Below are positions 1-9,444 of a DNA stretch of 64,000 nucleotides, piece after piece. How positions within the stretch are numbered: position 1 is the stretch's first letter; each line of letters begins with the position of its first letter. The stretch is taken from contig CAMWTP010000015.1 of assembly GCA_947177165.1 (NCBI GenBank), positions 1-64,000 of the forward strand, read 5' to 3'. Made by a program: the position numbers and the translations under genes. The stretch is from an uncultured Lachnospiraceae bacterium (GTDB taxonomy: Bacteria; Bacillota; Clostridia; Lachnospirales; Lachnospiraceae). The notes below the pieces were generated by a model. The model had not been told where the DNA came from. It did no database searches and was given only the letters and a program-made list of their open reading frames with translations.

Positions 1-59
1 ATTTTTCCACCAAGGGGGTAGTGCGCCCAAAAATCACGTTATAGATTCACACTTATCAA

Positions 60-95
60 GAAACGCCCCCTGCCGCATCACTTCGGGCAAGGGGC
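60..95 (-). terminator. Probable terminator of the sugar-binding lipoprotein gene
   Basis: An interrupted GC-rich stem (gcccc and tgcc pairing with ggca and ggggc) lies just past the stop codon of the leftward gene, followed on that strand by a weak T-rich tail (GTTTCTT). The stem has one mismatch, so efficiency is uncertain. Confidence 0.45.
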
Positions 96-123
96 ACAAA
101 TCCGCTTTACAGCATCCTGAATT

Positions 124-1509
124 TTACTGCGCTGATGCCGCTGCATTTGCTGTTGTCACAAACTCCTCAACTGCTGTCTTGACATCTGTACCTGAGCCAA
201 CCTGCTGCAGCATATTCCACCATGCTGTACGGGCCTCTGCCCATCCGCCTACTACCTGATAGTAGTCGCCCATGTACTCAACGAATTTTGCGTACTCTGT
301 CATGAGTTCGTCGCCGTCATAGATATTGCCAAGATCCTTTACAGGCCAGTAGTTGGACGCCTTCACGCTCTCAACTGCCTGCTTCTCGTCGTTTGCCATA
401 AAGTCGATAAAGGTCTTTGCTGCCTGAATCTTAGCCTCGTCACCATTATCAAAGATACCAAAGCCCCAGATACCGCCGCAGAGCTGTGGCTTACCATCCT
501 CTGACGGGAATGCCATCGGCAGAACTTCAAAGCTGATATTATCCTTATTGTTCTTCTCCTGCGATACGTTCCAGCAGAATGCCATCGCGAACGTGCCATT
601 GCAGAACATGTTAATCTCGTCACCGCCGGCGATAGATGCGTCAAAGTTGATTCCGTCCATACTCTTGAGCAGCTCGAGCGCCTTGATGTTCTCCTCGCTG
701 TTTGCCGTGTACTCTGTATGCTCCGCATTCGTGAACGTTCCGCCGTACAGGTTGTTCACCAGCGCACGCGTTCCCTGGTCACCGCCCTGCCCGCTGCAGT
801 AAACTGCGCCGACATTGGTCTGGCCGTAATCATAGACTGCCTGAACCGCCTTCTGGAACCCCTCTGTCGTCCATGTACCATTTGTTTCGTCAAGATACTG
901 AAGCGCGCCTGCCGCCTCAAAGATATCTCTGTTAATCGCCATTGTATGTGCTGTCATGCAGAGCGGATACTCATAAAATACGCCGTCGTTGCTCTTGCAC
1001 GCATTCTGTACAGAATCGTAAATCACAGCCTTTGCATCATCGGTCCAAAGATCGCCAAGATCGACCATCAAACCTCTCGCACCCCAGTTTGCTACCAGAC
1101 GCTCCGGTCCCTCAAGCACGAGATCCGGCGCCTGTTTTCCCTCGATTGCAGTGTTGATCTGGTCATCACCGTTGGTGTAGTCCAGATACTCAACCGTAAC
1201 CTTGATGTCGGGATAAACTGCATTGAAGTTTGCGATCAGGCCGTCAACCGTAGCTGCGTCACCCCAACTGCCGATCGGATAGGTCCACAGAGTAATCTCA
1301 GCTGCCTGCGCAGCGTCTGCGGGCGTCTCCGCCGGTGTCTGCGTGTCTGTGTTCTCTGTTGTCTCCGCAGGAGTCTCTGCCTTCTCTGTGGGTGCCGGCG
1401 CCGGGTCTGCAGCAGTCTGGTTCGCTCCCGTGTCCTTTCCACCGCACGCGGTCAGGGAACATACCATAACACAGCTCATCGCCAGTGCCATAAATTTGCG
1501 CTTCTTCAT
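124..1509 (-). CDS. Extracellular solute-binding lipoprotein of a sugar ABC transporter
   Basis: 461 residues. The N-terminus is a lipoprotein signal peptide with lipobox LTAC (Cys about residue 22), followed by a Pro/Thr/Glu/Ala-rich linker to about residue 70 that would hold the domain off the membrane. The rest fits family 1 sugar-binding proteins (an ITLWTYP-like first strand, many Trp residues, full family length). Start chosen from GGAGGG upstream. It should bind a sugar outside the membrane and deliver it to an ABC importer. No permease or ATPase genes lie beside it; the gene ends 123 bases from the window edge, so they may lie outside. It diverges from the nag operon, so amino sugars or amino-sugar oligosaccharides are plausible ligands, but this is inferred from position only. 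Confidence 0.88.
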   Translation of the reverse strand: MKKRKFMALAMSCVMVCSLTACGGKDTGANQTAADPAPAPTEKAETPAETTENTDTQTPAETPADAAQAAEITLWTYPIGSWGDAATVDGLIANFNAVYPDIKVTVEYLDYTNGDDQINTAIEGKQAPDLVLEGPERLVANWGARGLMVDLGDLWTDDAKAVIYDSVQNACKSNDGVFYEYPLCMTAHTMAINRDIFEAAGALQYLDETNGTWTTEGFQKAVQAVYDYGQTNVGAVYCSGQGGDQGTRALVNNLYGGTFTNAEHTEYTANSEENIKALELLKSMDGINFDASIAGGDEINMFCNGTFAMAFCWNVSQEKNNKDNISFEVLPMAFPSEDGKPQLCGGIWGFGIFDNGDEAKIQAAKTFIDFMANDEKQAVESVKASNYWPVKDLGNIYDGDELMTEYAKFVEYMGDYYQVVGGWAEARTAWWNMLQQVGSGTDVKTAVEEFVTTANAAASAQ

Positions 1510-1585
1510 AATAAGCCCTCCTTTGTTTAGAAAAAATGTTTAAAAAACTGAAACCTCGTTTAAGGTTTTTGTTCATTATGACATC

Positions 1586-1614
1586 ATTGTACTTGTGCTT
1601 TGTACTTTTGTCAA
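1586..1614 (-). promoter_or_regulatory. Sigma-A type promoter of the solute-binding protein gene
   Basis: Reading leftward, TTGACA (1614-1609), a 17-base spacer and TACAAT (1591-1586) make a near-consensus promoter about 80 bases before the start codon. The leader between them contains a short AAACCT/AGGTTT inverted repeat near 1550-1568. Confidence 0.7.
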
Positions 1615-1682
1615 TACATTTTTGAAAATATTTTTCGATTATTTTTTATCATGAAAATTTTTAACATTTTTATTCCCATCAA

Positions 1683-1711
1683 TTGCCACAGCGGTAATAA
1701 TATGATATAGT
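1683..1711 (+). promoter_or_regulatory. Candidate promoter of the nag operon
   Basis: TTGCCA, 17 bases, TATAGT upstream of nagB. The nagB leader of about 65 bases ends with a strong AGGAGG ribosome site. No clear palindromic operator is visible in the intergenic region. Confidence 0.5.
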
Positions 1712-1780
1712 GATTCTATAAAGGGTAGTTTCCCGCACAAAAAATTTTATTATCACAGATTTATTTCAGGAGGTACACTT

Positions 1781-2506
1781 ATGAAAATTTGCAGAGCAAA
1801 GGATTACAACGACATGAGCCGCAAGGCTGCCAACCTCATCTCAGCACAGATTATCATGAAGCCGGACTGTGTGCTCGGGCTCGCGACCGGCTCCACCCCC
1901 GTAGGCACCTACCGCCAGCTCGTGGAGTGGTACAACAAGGGCGATCTCGACTTCTCGGAAGTCCTGACCGTCAACCTTGACGAGTACAAAGGACTGACCC
2001 GTGAAAATCCGCAGAGCTACTACTACTTTATGAACGAAAATCTATTTGGAAAAGTGAATATCAACAAGAACAGAACCTTCCTGCCCGACGGGACAGAGCC
2101 GGACAGCGGCAAAGCCTGCGAAAATTACAACGAAATCCTCCGCGCTGTGGGCGACGTGGATCTCCAGCTGCTCGGCCTGGGGCACAACGGACATATCGGC
2201 TTCAACGAGCCGGGCGAGAGTTTCTCAACCGAGACGCACTGCATCGACCTGTCCGAGCAGACCATCAAGGCGAACGCGCGCTTTTTTGAAACGATGGAGG
2301 AAGTGCCGCGCCAGGCGTACACCATGGGCATCAAGACCATCATGTCCGCGCGCAGGATTCTGATTATCGTCTCCGGCGAAGACAAGGCAGAGATTGTAAA
2401 AAAAGCGTTCTTTGGCCCTATCACACCGCAGGTGCCGGCTTCCATCCTTCAGCTCCACCGCAATGTGACGCTGGTGGCTGACGAGGCTGCACTCTCAAAG
2501 TGCTAG
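1781..2506 (+). CDS. nagB: Glucosamine-6-phosphate deaminase
   Basis: 241 residues, normal length for the family. It converts glucosamine 6-phosphate to fructose 6-phosphate and ammonia in the cytoplasm. Visible family features are the GLATGSTP phosphate-binding loop near residue 33, NLDEYKGL with the catalytic Asp near residue 68, and GHNGHIGFNEPG with the active-site His and Glu near residues 134-143. The start has a clear AGGAGG site. It is first in a four-gene operon with nagA only 13 bases downstream, so the pathway runs GlcNAc-6-P to GlcN-6-P to glycolysis. Confidence 0.96.
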   Translation: MKICRAKDYNDMSRKAANLISAQIIMKPDCVLGLATGSTPVGTYRQLVEWYNKGDLDFSEVLTVNLDEYKGLTRENPQSYYYFMNENLFGKVNINKNRTFLPDGTEPDSGKACENYNEILRAVGDVDLQLLGLGHNGHIGFNEPGESFSTETHCIDLSEQTIKANARFFETMEEVPRQAYTMGIKTIMSARRILIIVSGEDKAEIVKKAFFGPITPQVPASILQLHRNVTLVADEAALSKC

Positions 2507-2519
2507 AAAGGCGGACACT

Positions 2520-3671
2520 ATGACACGTAGAAAAATTATAAACGGCCTTGTCTTTCACGAGGACGGCTCCTTTGCACCCGGAACCGTGTATATGTGCGAT
2601 GACAAAATCGTGTCGGAGGAGGCGTACCACAGCGCATCCGGCGGGGAGACCGTGACCGACGCCGCGGGAAACTATGTCATCCCCGGTCTGACTGACATTC
2701 ATTTTCACGGATGTATGGGAAGCGACTGCTGCGACGGCACCGTGGAAGCCCTGCGCACAATGGCGCGCTATGAAGTCCGCCAGGGCGTGACTTCCATCAC
2801 CCCCGCCACCATGACCATGCCCGAGGATGTGCTGACACAGATCTGCCGCGCCGCAAAGGAATTCCACGACGCGACGGAGACAGACGCGGCGGACTTCTGC
2901 GGGCTTTACATGGAAGGCCCCTTTATCAACATGGAAAAGAAAGGTGCTCAGAACGGAAAATATATCACCCCCGCCGACACTGCCATGCTGAACCGTCTGC
3001 AGGAGCTGTCCGGCGGTATGTTCCGCACCGTGGCAGTCGCCCCTGAGACAGACGGGGCCATGGACTTTATCCGCGCAAACGGCAGCCGCATCAACATCTC
3101 AATCGCGCACACTGCGGCGGATTACGACACCGCAAGGGAGGCAATTTCCTGCGGCGCATCCCAGCTGACCCACACGTACAATGCCATGCCGCCCTTCACC
3201 CACCGCGCCCCAGGACCTATCGGTGCGGCGGCGGACGACGCGCACTGCAGGGCGGAGCTGATCTGCGACGGGATACACATTCATCCCGCCGTGGTGCGGA
3301 CAACGTTCAAAATATTTGGAGATGACCGCGTCATCCTAATCAGCGACAGCATGCGGGCGGCAGGTCTCGCGGACGGTCAGTATGATCTGGGCGGCCAGAA
3401 CGTCAACGTCAAGGGCAATCTGGCAGTCCTGGATGACGGCACTATCGCAGGCTCCGTGACGAATCTTATGGACTGTGTGCGCACTGCTGTCCGCGACATG
3501 GGCATCCCGCTCGGCAGCGCCGTAAAGAGCGCGGCTGTCAACCCGGCAAAGGCGGTCGGAATCTATGACAGATACGGAAGTCTCACGCCCGGCAAATACG
3601 CAAACATTGTGATTCTGGACAAAAATCTGGAGCTGAAAACGGTGTTTCACCACGCTTCACCGGTTGAATGA
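2520..3671 (+). CDS. nagA: N-acetylglucosamine-6-phosphate deacetylase
   Basis: 383 residues. An amidohydrolase-fold enzyme that removes acetate from GlcNAc-6-phosphate. Metal and substrate motifs are visible: DIHFHG (HxH, near residue 60), MEGPF with the metal-binding Glu, IAHTAADYD and THTYNAM with the two further His ligands, and the catalytic Asp in ISDSM. It starts 13 bases after nagB and is followed after 17 bases by the ROK kinase gene, so the genes are almost certainly co-transcribed. Confidence 0.95.
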   Translation: MTRRKIINGLVFHEDGSFAPGTVYMCDDKIVSEEAYHSASGGETVTDAAGNYVIPGLTDIHFHGCMGSDCCDGTVEALRTMARYEVRQGVTSITPATMTMPEDVLTQICRAAKEFHDATETDAADFCGLYMEGPFINMEKKGAQNGKYITPADTAMLNRLQELSGGMFRTVAVAPETDGAMDFIRANGSRINISIAHTAADYDTAREAISCGASQLTHTYNAMPPFTHRAPGPIGAAADDAHCRAELICDGIHIHPAVVRTTFKIFGDDRVILISDSMRAAGLADGQYDLGGQNVNVKGNLAVLDDGTIAGSVTNLMDCVRTAVRDMGIPLGSAVKSAAVNPAKAVGIYDRYGSLTPGKYANIVILDKNLELKTVFHHASPVE

Positions 3672-3688
3672 CAAGGAGGTAACATTCG

Positions 3689-4570
3689 ATGACTACCATG
3701 GTACTTGATATCGGCGGCACTGCGATTAAATCCGGGCTGTACGCCGACGGAGCGCTGGCTGACATCCGGGAAACCCCCACTGAAGCCAGCAAGGGCGGTG
3801 CCCATGTAGTGCAGCGTGCAAAGGAAATTATCGCATCCTACCAGCAGCACACCTCCTTTCAGCGCATCGGCGTCAGCACTGCGGGTCAGGTGGATCCTGT
3901 CCGCGGACAGATTATTTATGCAAATGAAAACATTCCCGGCTACACAGGCACCCGGCTGGGCGAGATCCTGGAACAGGAATTTCATGTGCCTACAGCCGTC
4001 GAGAATGATGTCAATGCGGCAGCAATCGGTGAATCCGTCTTCGGCGCGGGGAAAGACCATAAAGATTTCGTGTGCCTGACCTACGGCACAGGCGTGGGGG
4101 GAGCCATCTTCTCCCGCGGAAAACTTTACTCCGGAAGCAGTTATTCAGCCGGCGAATTCGGTGCAATCGTCACGCACCCGGAAGCACGTATGATCGAAAA
4201 GGACATGTTTTCCGGCTGTTATGAAAAATATGCATCCGCCACTGCACTCGTGAAGAGCGCAGTGCAGCTCGATCCCGCGCTGGACAGCGGGCGCAGAATC
4301 TTTGAGCGCCTGCAAGAGCCTGAAGTGCGGACGCTCGTTGACCGCTGGATTATGGAAATCGTGTACGGACTGACTACTATTATCCATATGCTCAACCCAG
4401 AGTGTGTGATACTCGGCGGCGGCATTATGGAACAGCCCTATGTATCTGAACAGCTCCGCGAAAAGCTGTACCCCAATATCATGCCGAGTTTCCGTCATGT
4501 CGCCGTTGAGCGGGCGGCACTCGGCAACCGCGCTGGTATGCTGGGTGCTGCTGTACTAAAGAACACCTGA
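3689..4570 (+). CDS. ROK-family sugar kinase
   Basis: 293 residues. DIGGTAIKSG at the N-terminus is the ATP phosphate loop, ENDVNAAAIGE carries the catalytic Asp, and TYGTGVGGA and GGGIM are further ROK signatures. The usual zinc motif CxCGxxGCxE is not present; only a single Cys (FSGCYE) lies in that region, as in some non-zinc ROK kinases. Its place between nagA and the RpiR regulator suggests it phosphorylates an amino sugar such as GlcNAc or ManNAc, but glucose is also possible. Strong AAGGAGG site. Confidence 0.85.
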   Translation: MTTMVLDIGGTAIKSGLYADGALADIRETPTEASKGGAHVVQRAKEIIASYQQHTSFQRIGVSTAGQVDPVRGQIIYANENIPGYTGTRLGEILEQEFHVPTAVENDVNAAAIGESVFGAGKDHKDFVCLTYGTGVGGAIFSRGKLYSGSSYSAGEFGAIVTHPEARMIEKDMFSGCYEKYASATALVKSAVQLDPALDSGRRIFERLQEPEVRTLVDRWIMEIVYGLTTIIHMLNPECVILGGGIMEQPYVSEQLREKLYPNIMPSFRHVAVERAALGNRAGMLGAAVLKNT

Positions 4571-4595
4571 CAAAATTTACGAAGGAGATGATTGT

Positions 4596-5453
4596 TTGAT
4601 CGGAAACATCCTGGAACTGATCACTGAACAATATCACTCACTTACCCGTTCCAGCCGAAAACTGGCTGACTTTATCCTTGCCAACAGCCATGATGCACAG
4701 TATATGTCCATCTCAAGCCTTGCGGAGAGCAGCGGCGTGTCAGAGGCCTCCATCACGCGGTTCTGCAGAAGTCTCGGCCTGTCAGGTTACAACAATCTGA
4801 AACTGGCTCTCGCAAAGGCTGCTTATGTCACGGATATCGGAGACCCTTCTGATACCCCTGACACCATTACGTCGGAGGATACCCTCGGAAGTATTTTTCA
4901 CAAGCTCTATGATTCCAATGTTCTCTCTCTGAATGAAACGATGGAATTGCTGGATGAGACAGAAATCTCCAGGGCAGTGGATCTTTTGTCTGCCGCTGAC
5001 AGGGTATTCTGTCTCGGCAATGGAGGCAGCATGGTCATGGCGATGGAAGCATGGGCGCGCTTCTCCATCGCCACATCACGCTTTGTCCATATCGAGGACT
5101 CCCATATGCAGGTTATGAATATTTCCCTGGCTTCCGAGAAGGATGTGATCCTGTTTTTCTCTTACTCCGGTTCCACCAAGGACATGGAGGACATCATGCG
5201 CATTGCGAGGGAGCGCCATGTATCCGTTATACTGGTCACACACTTCCCCAACTCACGCGCCACGAAATACGCAGATGTCGTACTGCTCTGCGGTTACAAT
5301 GAAAGCCCGCTGCAGTCAGGTTCCGTTGCTGCCAAGCTGGGACAGCTTTTTATTATAGAATGTCTGTTCTATGTCTTTTGCAAGCGCAACCCCGAGGTTT
5401 ACTCCAAGGCGCGCTCCTCCACTGCGGAGGCTATCATGCCAAAGCTTTTATAA
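4596..5453 (+). CDS. MurR/RpiR-family transcriptional regulator
   Basis: 285 residues. An N-terminal helix-turn-helix of the RpiR type (about 1-77, including SSLAESSGVSEASITRFCR) is followed by a SIS sugar-phosphate-binding domain (about 110-240, FCLGNGGS and FFSYSGSTKD). The start is a TTG codon 9 bases after GAAGGAG. As the last gene of the nag operon it probably senses a sugar phosphate such as GlcNAc-6-P or GlcN-6-P and controls this operon and perhaps the divergent binding protein. Confidence 0.9.
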   Translation: MIGNILELITEQYHSLTRSSRKLADFILANSHDAQYMSISSLAESSGVSEASITRFCRSLGLSGYNNLKLALAKAAYVTDIGDPSDTPDTITSEDTLGSIFHKLYDSNVLSLNETMELLDETEISRAVDLLSAADRVFCLGNGGSMVMAMEAWARFSIATSRFVHIEDSHMQVMNISLASEKDVILFFSYSGSTKDMEDIMRIARERHVSVILVTHFPNSRATKYADVVLLCGYNESPLQSGSVAAKLGQLFIIECLFYVFCKRNPEVYSKARSSTAEAIMPKLL

Positions 5454-5467
5454 GATCACGTTGGTCC

Positions 5468-5510
5468 AAACGAATTGAAAGACCGATGTCTTTCAATTCG
5501 TTTTTCTTTT
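5468..5510 (+). terminator. Rho-independent terminator of the nag operon
   Basis: A perfect 16-base-pair stem (5468-5483 with 5488-5503) with a CGAT loop runs into a T-rich tail. It is AT-rich in the stem but very long, and sits 15 bases after the regulator stop codon. Confidence 0.85.
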
Positions 5511-5615
5511 TCCTTTAAATGTCGCTGCGCATCAGTCCTTTTCCCGTTTAACACATATATAACTGTAAAGTACATGAAAATCATCCACCCCCGCGCTGTG
5601 TCCTGTCACAAAAAA

Positions 5616-6797
5616 CTATAAAGCCGCCAGCAAATCCCCCAGCCTGCGAATCCCCTCCTCAATCGTCCCGCAGTCCACATTGGTGTAATTCAGGCGCATT
5701 GTGTTCGCATTTTTGTCATTGACATAAAAAGGATCTCCCGGAACAAACGCGACTTTCCGCTCCAATGCCTTTGGAAACAGGGACATCGCGCTCACTCCCT
5801 CAGGGAGCGTCACCCACAAAAACTTACCGCCGTGCGGCTTTGTGTACTTTACTGTGGCGGGAAAATACTTGTCCATGGCGTCCATCATCGCCTGCGCCTG
5901 CTTTTGGTACAGCTCTTTTATCTTTGCAATATGTACATCCAAATCATTGTTTGACAGATAATCCCATATCAGATACTGGGAGAAAACATTGGTGTGCAGG
6001 TCGCCCGCCTCTTTTGCAATGGAGATATATTTCAGCAATTCCCTGTTCCCGGAAATGAGAAAACCTGTGCGCATCCCCGGCGTAACCGTCTTGGAAAAAG
6101 TTCCAAGCAGGATACTGTTCGGCAGTTTTCCAGCGCCAATGTAAGGCAGGCGCTCCCCGTCAAAACGCAGTTCTCCGTAAGGATCATCCTCAATCAAGAC
6201 CACATCGCGGTCTTTCAGAATCTCATAGATGTGTTTTCGGTTTTCAGCAGAATATGTAAGTCCTGTCGGATTTTGGAAGTCAGGGATTGCATAGACGAAT
6301 TTCACAGGATTCTGCAATGCCTCTGTAAGCTGCTCCGGATTCATGCCCTCCTCTGTCAGTTCAACTGGATAAAATACCGGCTGATGCATGGAAAACGCCT
6401 GTATCGCGGCAAGGTATGTCGGTTTCTCGACGATCACGCCATCGCCCCGATCCAGCAGCACCTTTCCAATCAGGTCGAGCGCCTGCTGCGAACCCGTTGT
6501 AATGAGAATATTGTCTATCGTGAGATTCATGCCAAATATCCGGTTGTACCGGTCTGCTATATATTGTCGGAGTTCCGGCAGACCGGCTGTAATCGAGTAC
6601 TGGAATACCTTGCTTCTGTAAGTCTTCACAATGCGTTCCATCGACGCCAGAAGCTCCTCCTGCGGAAAAGAAATCGGATTGGGAAGACCACCTGCAAAGG
6701 AGATCACACTTGGATCAGACGCCGCTTTCAGGATGCCCCTGACAAAAGACGGCGGGGTTGCTTTGATACCATCGGACAACAAATTTTCTATACACAT
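5616..6797 (-). CDS. PLP-dependent class I/II aminotransferase
   Basis: 393 residues, fold type I aminotransferase of the group that includes 2-aminoadipate and aromatic or branched-chain aminotransferases. SFAGGLPNP near residue 33, TTGSQQALDL for the cofactor phosphate, PDFQNPTG with the PLP-contacting Asn, EDDPYGELRF, and the Schiff-base Lys in GTFSKTVTPGMR near residue 233 are visible. Cytoplasmic. The amino-acid substrate cannot be read from sequence. It diverges from a MocR-type regulator whose own C-terminal half has the same fold, so the regulator probably controls it. Confidence 0.88.
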   Translation of the reverse strand: MCIENLLSDGIKATPPSFVRGILKAASDPSVISFAGGLPNPISFPQEELLASMERIVKTYRSKVFQYSITAGLPELRQYIADRYNRIFGMNLTIDNILITTGSQQALDLIGKVLLDRGDGVIVEKPTYLAAIQAFSMHQPVFYPVELTEEGMNPEQLTEALQNPVKFVYAIPDFQNPTGLTYSAENRKHIYEILKDRDVVLIEDDPYGELRFDGERLPYIGAGKLPNSILLGTFSKTVTPGMRTGFLISGNRELLKYISIAKEAGDLHTNVFSQYLIWDYLSNNDLDVHIAKIKELYQKQAQAMMDAMDKYFPATVKYTKPHGGKFLWVTLPEGVSAMSLFPKALERKVAFVPGDPFYVNDKNANTMRLNYTNVDCGTIEEGIRRLGDLLAAL

Positions 6798-6867
6798 AGC
6801 GAATACCTCTCAATTCCGTTACAGTCCAGCTTTGTCAAACTGTACTTTGTTTTTAGGATTTCTGTAC

Positions 6868-6896
6868 ATTATAATCTTGCCCTCAAAAGAAAACAA
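6868..6896 (-). promoter_or_regulatory. Promoter of the aminotransferase gene
   Basis: Leftward TTGTTT, 17 bases, then consensus TATAAT (6873-6868), about 70 bases from the start codon. Confidence 0.6.
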
Positions 6897-6903
6897 TGAT
6901 AAA

Positions 6904-6922
6904 ATTGTATGGCATACAATTA
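6904..6922. promoter_or_regulatory. Palindromic operator between aminotransferase and MocR genes
   Basis: A perfect 9-1-9 palindrome (AATTGTATG, G, CATACAATT). A further ATACAATT half-site lies about 20 bases to the right (near 6938-6945). The place is typical for autoregulation by a divergent GntR/MocR protein; that the adjacent regulator binds here is inferred. Confidence 0.6.
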
Positions 6923-6970
6923 TCGAAATTGCAATAATACAATTCAGACAAATAGCAGGGAGCTAAAATT

Positions 6971-8350
6971 ATGCCCATAAATTCATTTGACAACTATCCT
7001 ATGAGCTGGAAACCAGATTTGAGCAGACTGACAGGTCCAAAATATATTGCACTGGCAGAATTATTGGAGCGCGACATCAAAAGCGGAAAACTGAAAGCTG
7101 GAACAAAGCTGCCTCCACAGCGGGAACTCGCCGATTTTCTGGATTTGAATCTGAGCACTATCACAAAAGTTTATAAACTGTGCGAACAGAAGGGTTTACT
7201 CTCAGCGTCTGTCGGCAATGGCACTTACGTTTCATCCGATGCCGCTGCCAACCCGGTGCTGCTCTGCGGAAAAGAAGATTCGCATCTGATCGAAATGGGC
7301 GCGATCGTCCCCTTTGTGACAAGTAATCTGAAAGTGAAACAGTATACGGAACTCCTGATGAGAAAGCCGGATGCACTGGAACTGTTCTCTTACGGCGCTC
7401 CAGAAGGCACCAGACGCCAGCGCACGGCAGGTGTAACATGGCTCCGGAAATCGGGTTTTTGCACAGATACAGAGCACATTGTGCTGGCGGCAGCAGGACA
7501 AAACGGGCTTATGGCTGCCCTGGGTGCATGTTTTAAATCAAATGACAAAATCGGGACAGAGCCGATGACTTACCCCGGTGTAAAAACGGCTGCAAAGCTG
7601 TTTGGAATCCATCTGCTGCCCGTCAGGAGCCGCGATTGCGAAATGACAGAAGAAGGTATCCGCTATGCGGCACAGAATGAAAATATAAAAGGGCTGTATG
7701 TCATACCCGATTATCAGAATCCGACATCCCATACGATGTCTGTCGGGACAAGAAAAATGATTGCAGCTGTGGCAAAAGAAGAAAATCTGCTCATCATCGA
7801 GGACGGCATCAATAACCTTTTGTGTGAACATCCGCTGCCTCCGATTGCGTCCTTTGCGCCAGAACAGACTGTGTACATAGCAAGCCTTTCAAAAACCGTC
7901 TGCCCGGGGCTTAGAACCGCTTTTATCCATGTTCCTGACCAGTTTCACGAAAAACTGGTGACAGCATTGTATTCCATGAATATCGCAATTTCGCCGCTGC
8001 TCGCAACGGTGTCTGCCGCACTGATCGAGGACGGCACCGCAGAAGAAATTCTGGAAGAGCGAAAAAAAGGTATCACGGAACGCAATCGGATTGTCAATCA
8101 AATCTTGGAGGGCTTTGTCATACCATGCGGGCTTACGGCACCGCTCCGCTCTGTGCAGTTACCTGAATATTTTACTGGAAAAAGTTTTGAAATCTGTGCA
8201 AAGCAGGCCGGCGTGGAAGTTTACGGCGCAGAGCGCTTTTCCGTCGGGAACAGGACGCCAGAAAAAACAGTCCGAATATCTGTGACCACACCTCCATCTG
8301 TGGAAATCCTCACAGAGGGGCTGCAACGGCTGCGTGCGCTGCTGCAGTAA
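6971..8350 (+). CDS. MocR-type (GntR-HTH plus aminotransferase domain) transcriptional regulator
   Basis: 459 residues. Residues about 15-85 are a GntR winged helix (QRELADFLDLNLSTITKVY, ending GNGTYVS), then an aminotransferase fold-I domain to the end with PDYQNPTSH and a conserved Lys in SLSKTVCPGLR near residue 305. In this family the domain binds PLP or a PLP adduct as effector and does not normally catalyse transamination. The gene diverges from the aminotransferase gene with a palindrome between them, so control of that gene is likely. Confidence 0.9.
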   Translation: MPINSFDNYPMSWKPDLSRLTGPKYIALAELLERDIKSGKLKAGTKLPPQRELADFLDLNLSTITKVYKLCEQKGLLSASVGNGTYVSSDAAANPVLLCGKEDSHLIEMGAIVPFVTSNLKVKQYTELLMRKPDALELFSYGAPEGTRRQRTAGVTWLRKSGFCTDTEHIVLAAAGQNGLMAALGACFKSNDKIGTEPMTYPGVKTAAKLFGIHLLPVRSRDCEMTEEGIRYAAQNENIKGLYVIPDYQNPTSHTMSVGTRKMIAAVAKEENLLIIEDGINNLLCEHPLPPIASFAPEQTVYIASLSKTVCPGLRTAFIHVPDQFHEKLVTALYSMNIAISPLLATVSAALIEDGTAEEILEERKKGITERNRIVNQILEGFVIPCGLTAPLRSVQLPEYFTGKSFEICAKQAGVEVYGAERFSVGNRTPEKTVRISVTTPPSVEILTEGLQRLRALLQ

Positions 8351-8364
8351 GGAACTGTTTCTGT

Positions 8365-9444
8365 CTATTTGACTCCAATCATCTTTCTGACCACTGGTAT
8401 TCTCTCGACAAGATGATATGTGAGGATCGTCAACACAAGACTGCCAATACAGATCAGAACAACCTGTAAGGCAAACACATCGCATATCTGTATTACATAA
8501 TACGCCAGTCCAACTAAAATAGACTGATGCAATATATAGATCGGATAAGAAGCGCGGTTCAGATAATCTGTCAATTTCGTTCTCCTATTCAGACAGTTCT
8601 TTCCAAAAACAAGCACTGCCAGGATAGAGATCCAGCCGACAAAGTTAATCCACAGATCACCATAATACCTGCATTGATAATACAATATCACTAAGGCTGC
8701 GCTGCCGGTTCCCCACAAGACAGCCAGCCACTTCCTGCTTTTTTCAAGTGTTTCCATCACAGACTCATTGCTCAAAACATAATATCCTAACAGATACAAC
8801 GTCATATCTTTTCCAACGCTGAAACCGCCGATATTCCCCAGATAATACATAAGCCATATCGGGATAAACAAAAGCAGTATCCCCCATACAGGCATCTTTC
8901 CTACCCTGCTGGCAGCATTCTGATATGGAACAAGTTGGAAGATACAAAGGGAAATCAGGGAAATGAAAAACAGAAACAAAATAAACCAGAGATGCCCCGG
9001 CGTAAAAGCCCCGTCATAACCGCTGAAATCCGTCAAATGCGTAAAAAAATATTTCCAGTTATCCACAAATCCGCCATCATACGCATCAAAGAATCTTCTG
9101 GCATATAATGTCTGAAACGGCACAAGAAAAACTGTTCCGGCCAAAAATGGAATAAACAGCTTGTGAACGCGCTGCACAACAAACTCCTTATTGGAGCGCC
9201 TTTCCAATGAATATCTTGAACTCATTCCTGCAATGACAAACAGTATGGGCATAAACCATGGATTTACCAACACAATCAAGGTACTTAAAATCCTGCTCTC
9301 CCCCAGCCATATATAAAACTTAGAACCAAAATCATTCCATATCATAAATGTATGTACCGGAAACAACAGCAATATTGTCAGATTTCGCAGATTGTCTATG
9401 TAATGTTTTCTCATCTGTTTTCTCTCTTTCCACCACTCATTCAT
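8365..9444 (-). CDS. Acyltransferase family 3 membrane protein
   Basis: About 359 residues, mostly membrane segments (roughly ten hydrophobic stretches). It has the N-terminal family feature RKHYIDNLR followed by a PVHTF-type His in the first membrane helix, and the C-terminal YPIYILHQ motif. Family members transfer acetyl, succinyl or similar groups to extracellular carbohydrates, peptides or lipids. The start chosen (ATG at 9444) forms an ATGA overlap with the radical SAM stop codon, implying translational coupling; a start at 9414 is also possible. Acceptor unknown. Confidence 0.82.
   Translation of the reverse strand: MNEWWKERKQMRKHYIDNLRNLTILLLFPVHTFMIWNDFGSKFYIWLGESRILSTLIVLVNPWFMPILFVIAGMSSRYSLERRSNKEFVVQRVHKLFIPFLAGTVFLVPFQTLYARRFFDAYDGGFVDNWKYFFTHLTDFSGYDGAFTPGHLWFILFLFFISLISLCIFQLVPYQNAASRVGKMPVWGILLLFIPIWLMYYLGNIGGFSVGKDMTLYLLGYYVLSNESVMETLEKSRKWLAVLWGTGSAALVILYYQCRYYGDLWINFVGWISILAVLVFGKNCLNRRTKLTDYLNRASYPIYILHQSILVGLAYYVIQICDVFALQVVLICIGSLVLTILTYHLVERIPVVRKMIGVK

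Noticed and set aside
718..1530. Long open frame of 270 codons opposite the binding-protein gene
   Set aside because: It is the antisense shadow of a clear lipoprotein gene; the translation is Cys/Arg-rich without motifs and has no ribosome site.
5994..6899. 301-codon frame opposite the aminotransferase gene
   Set aside because: Antisense to a well-supported enzyme; no recognisable motif.
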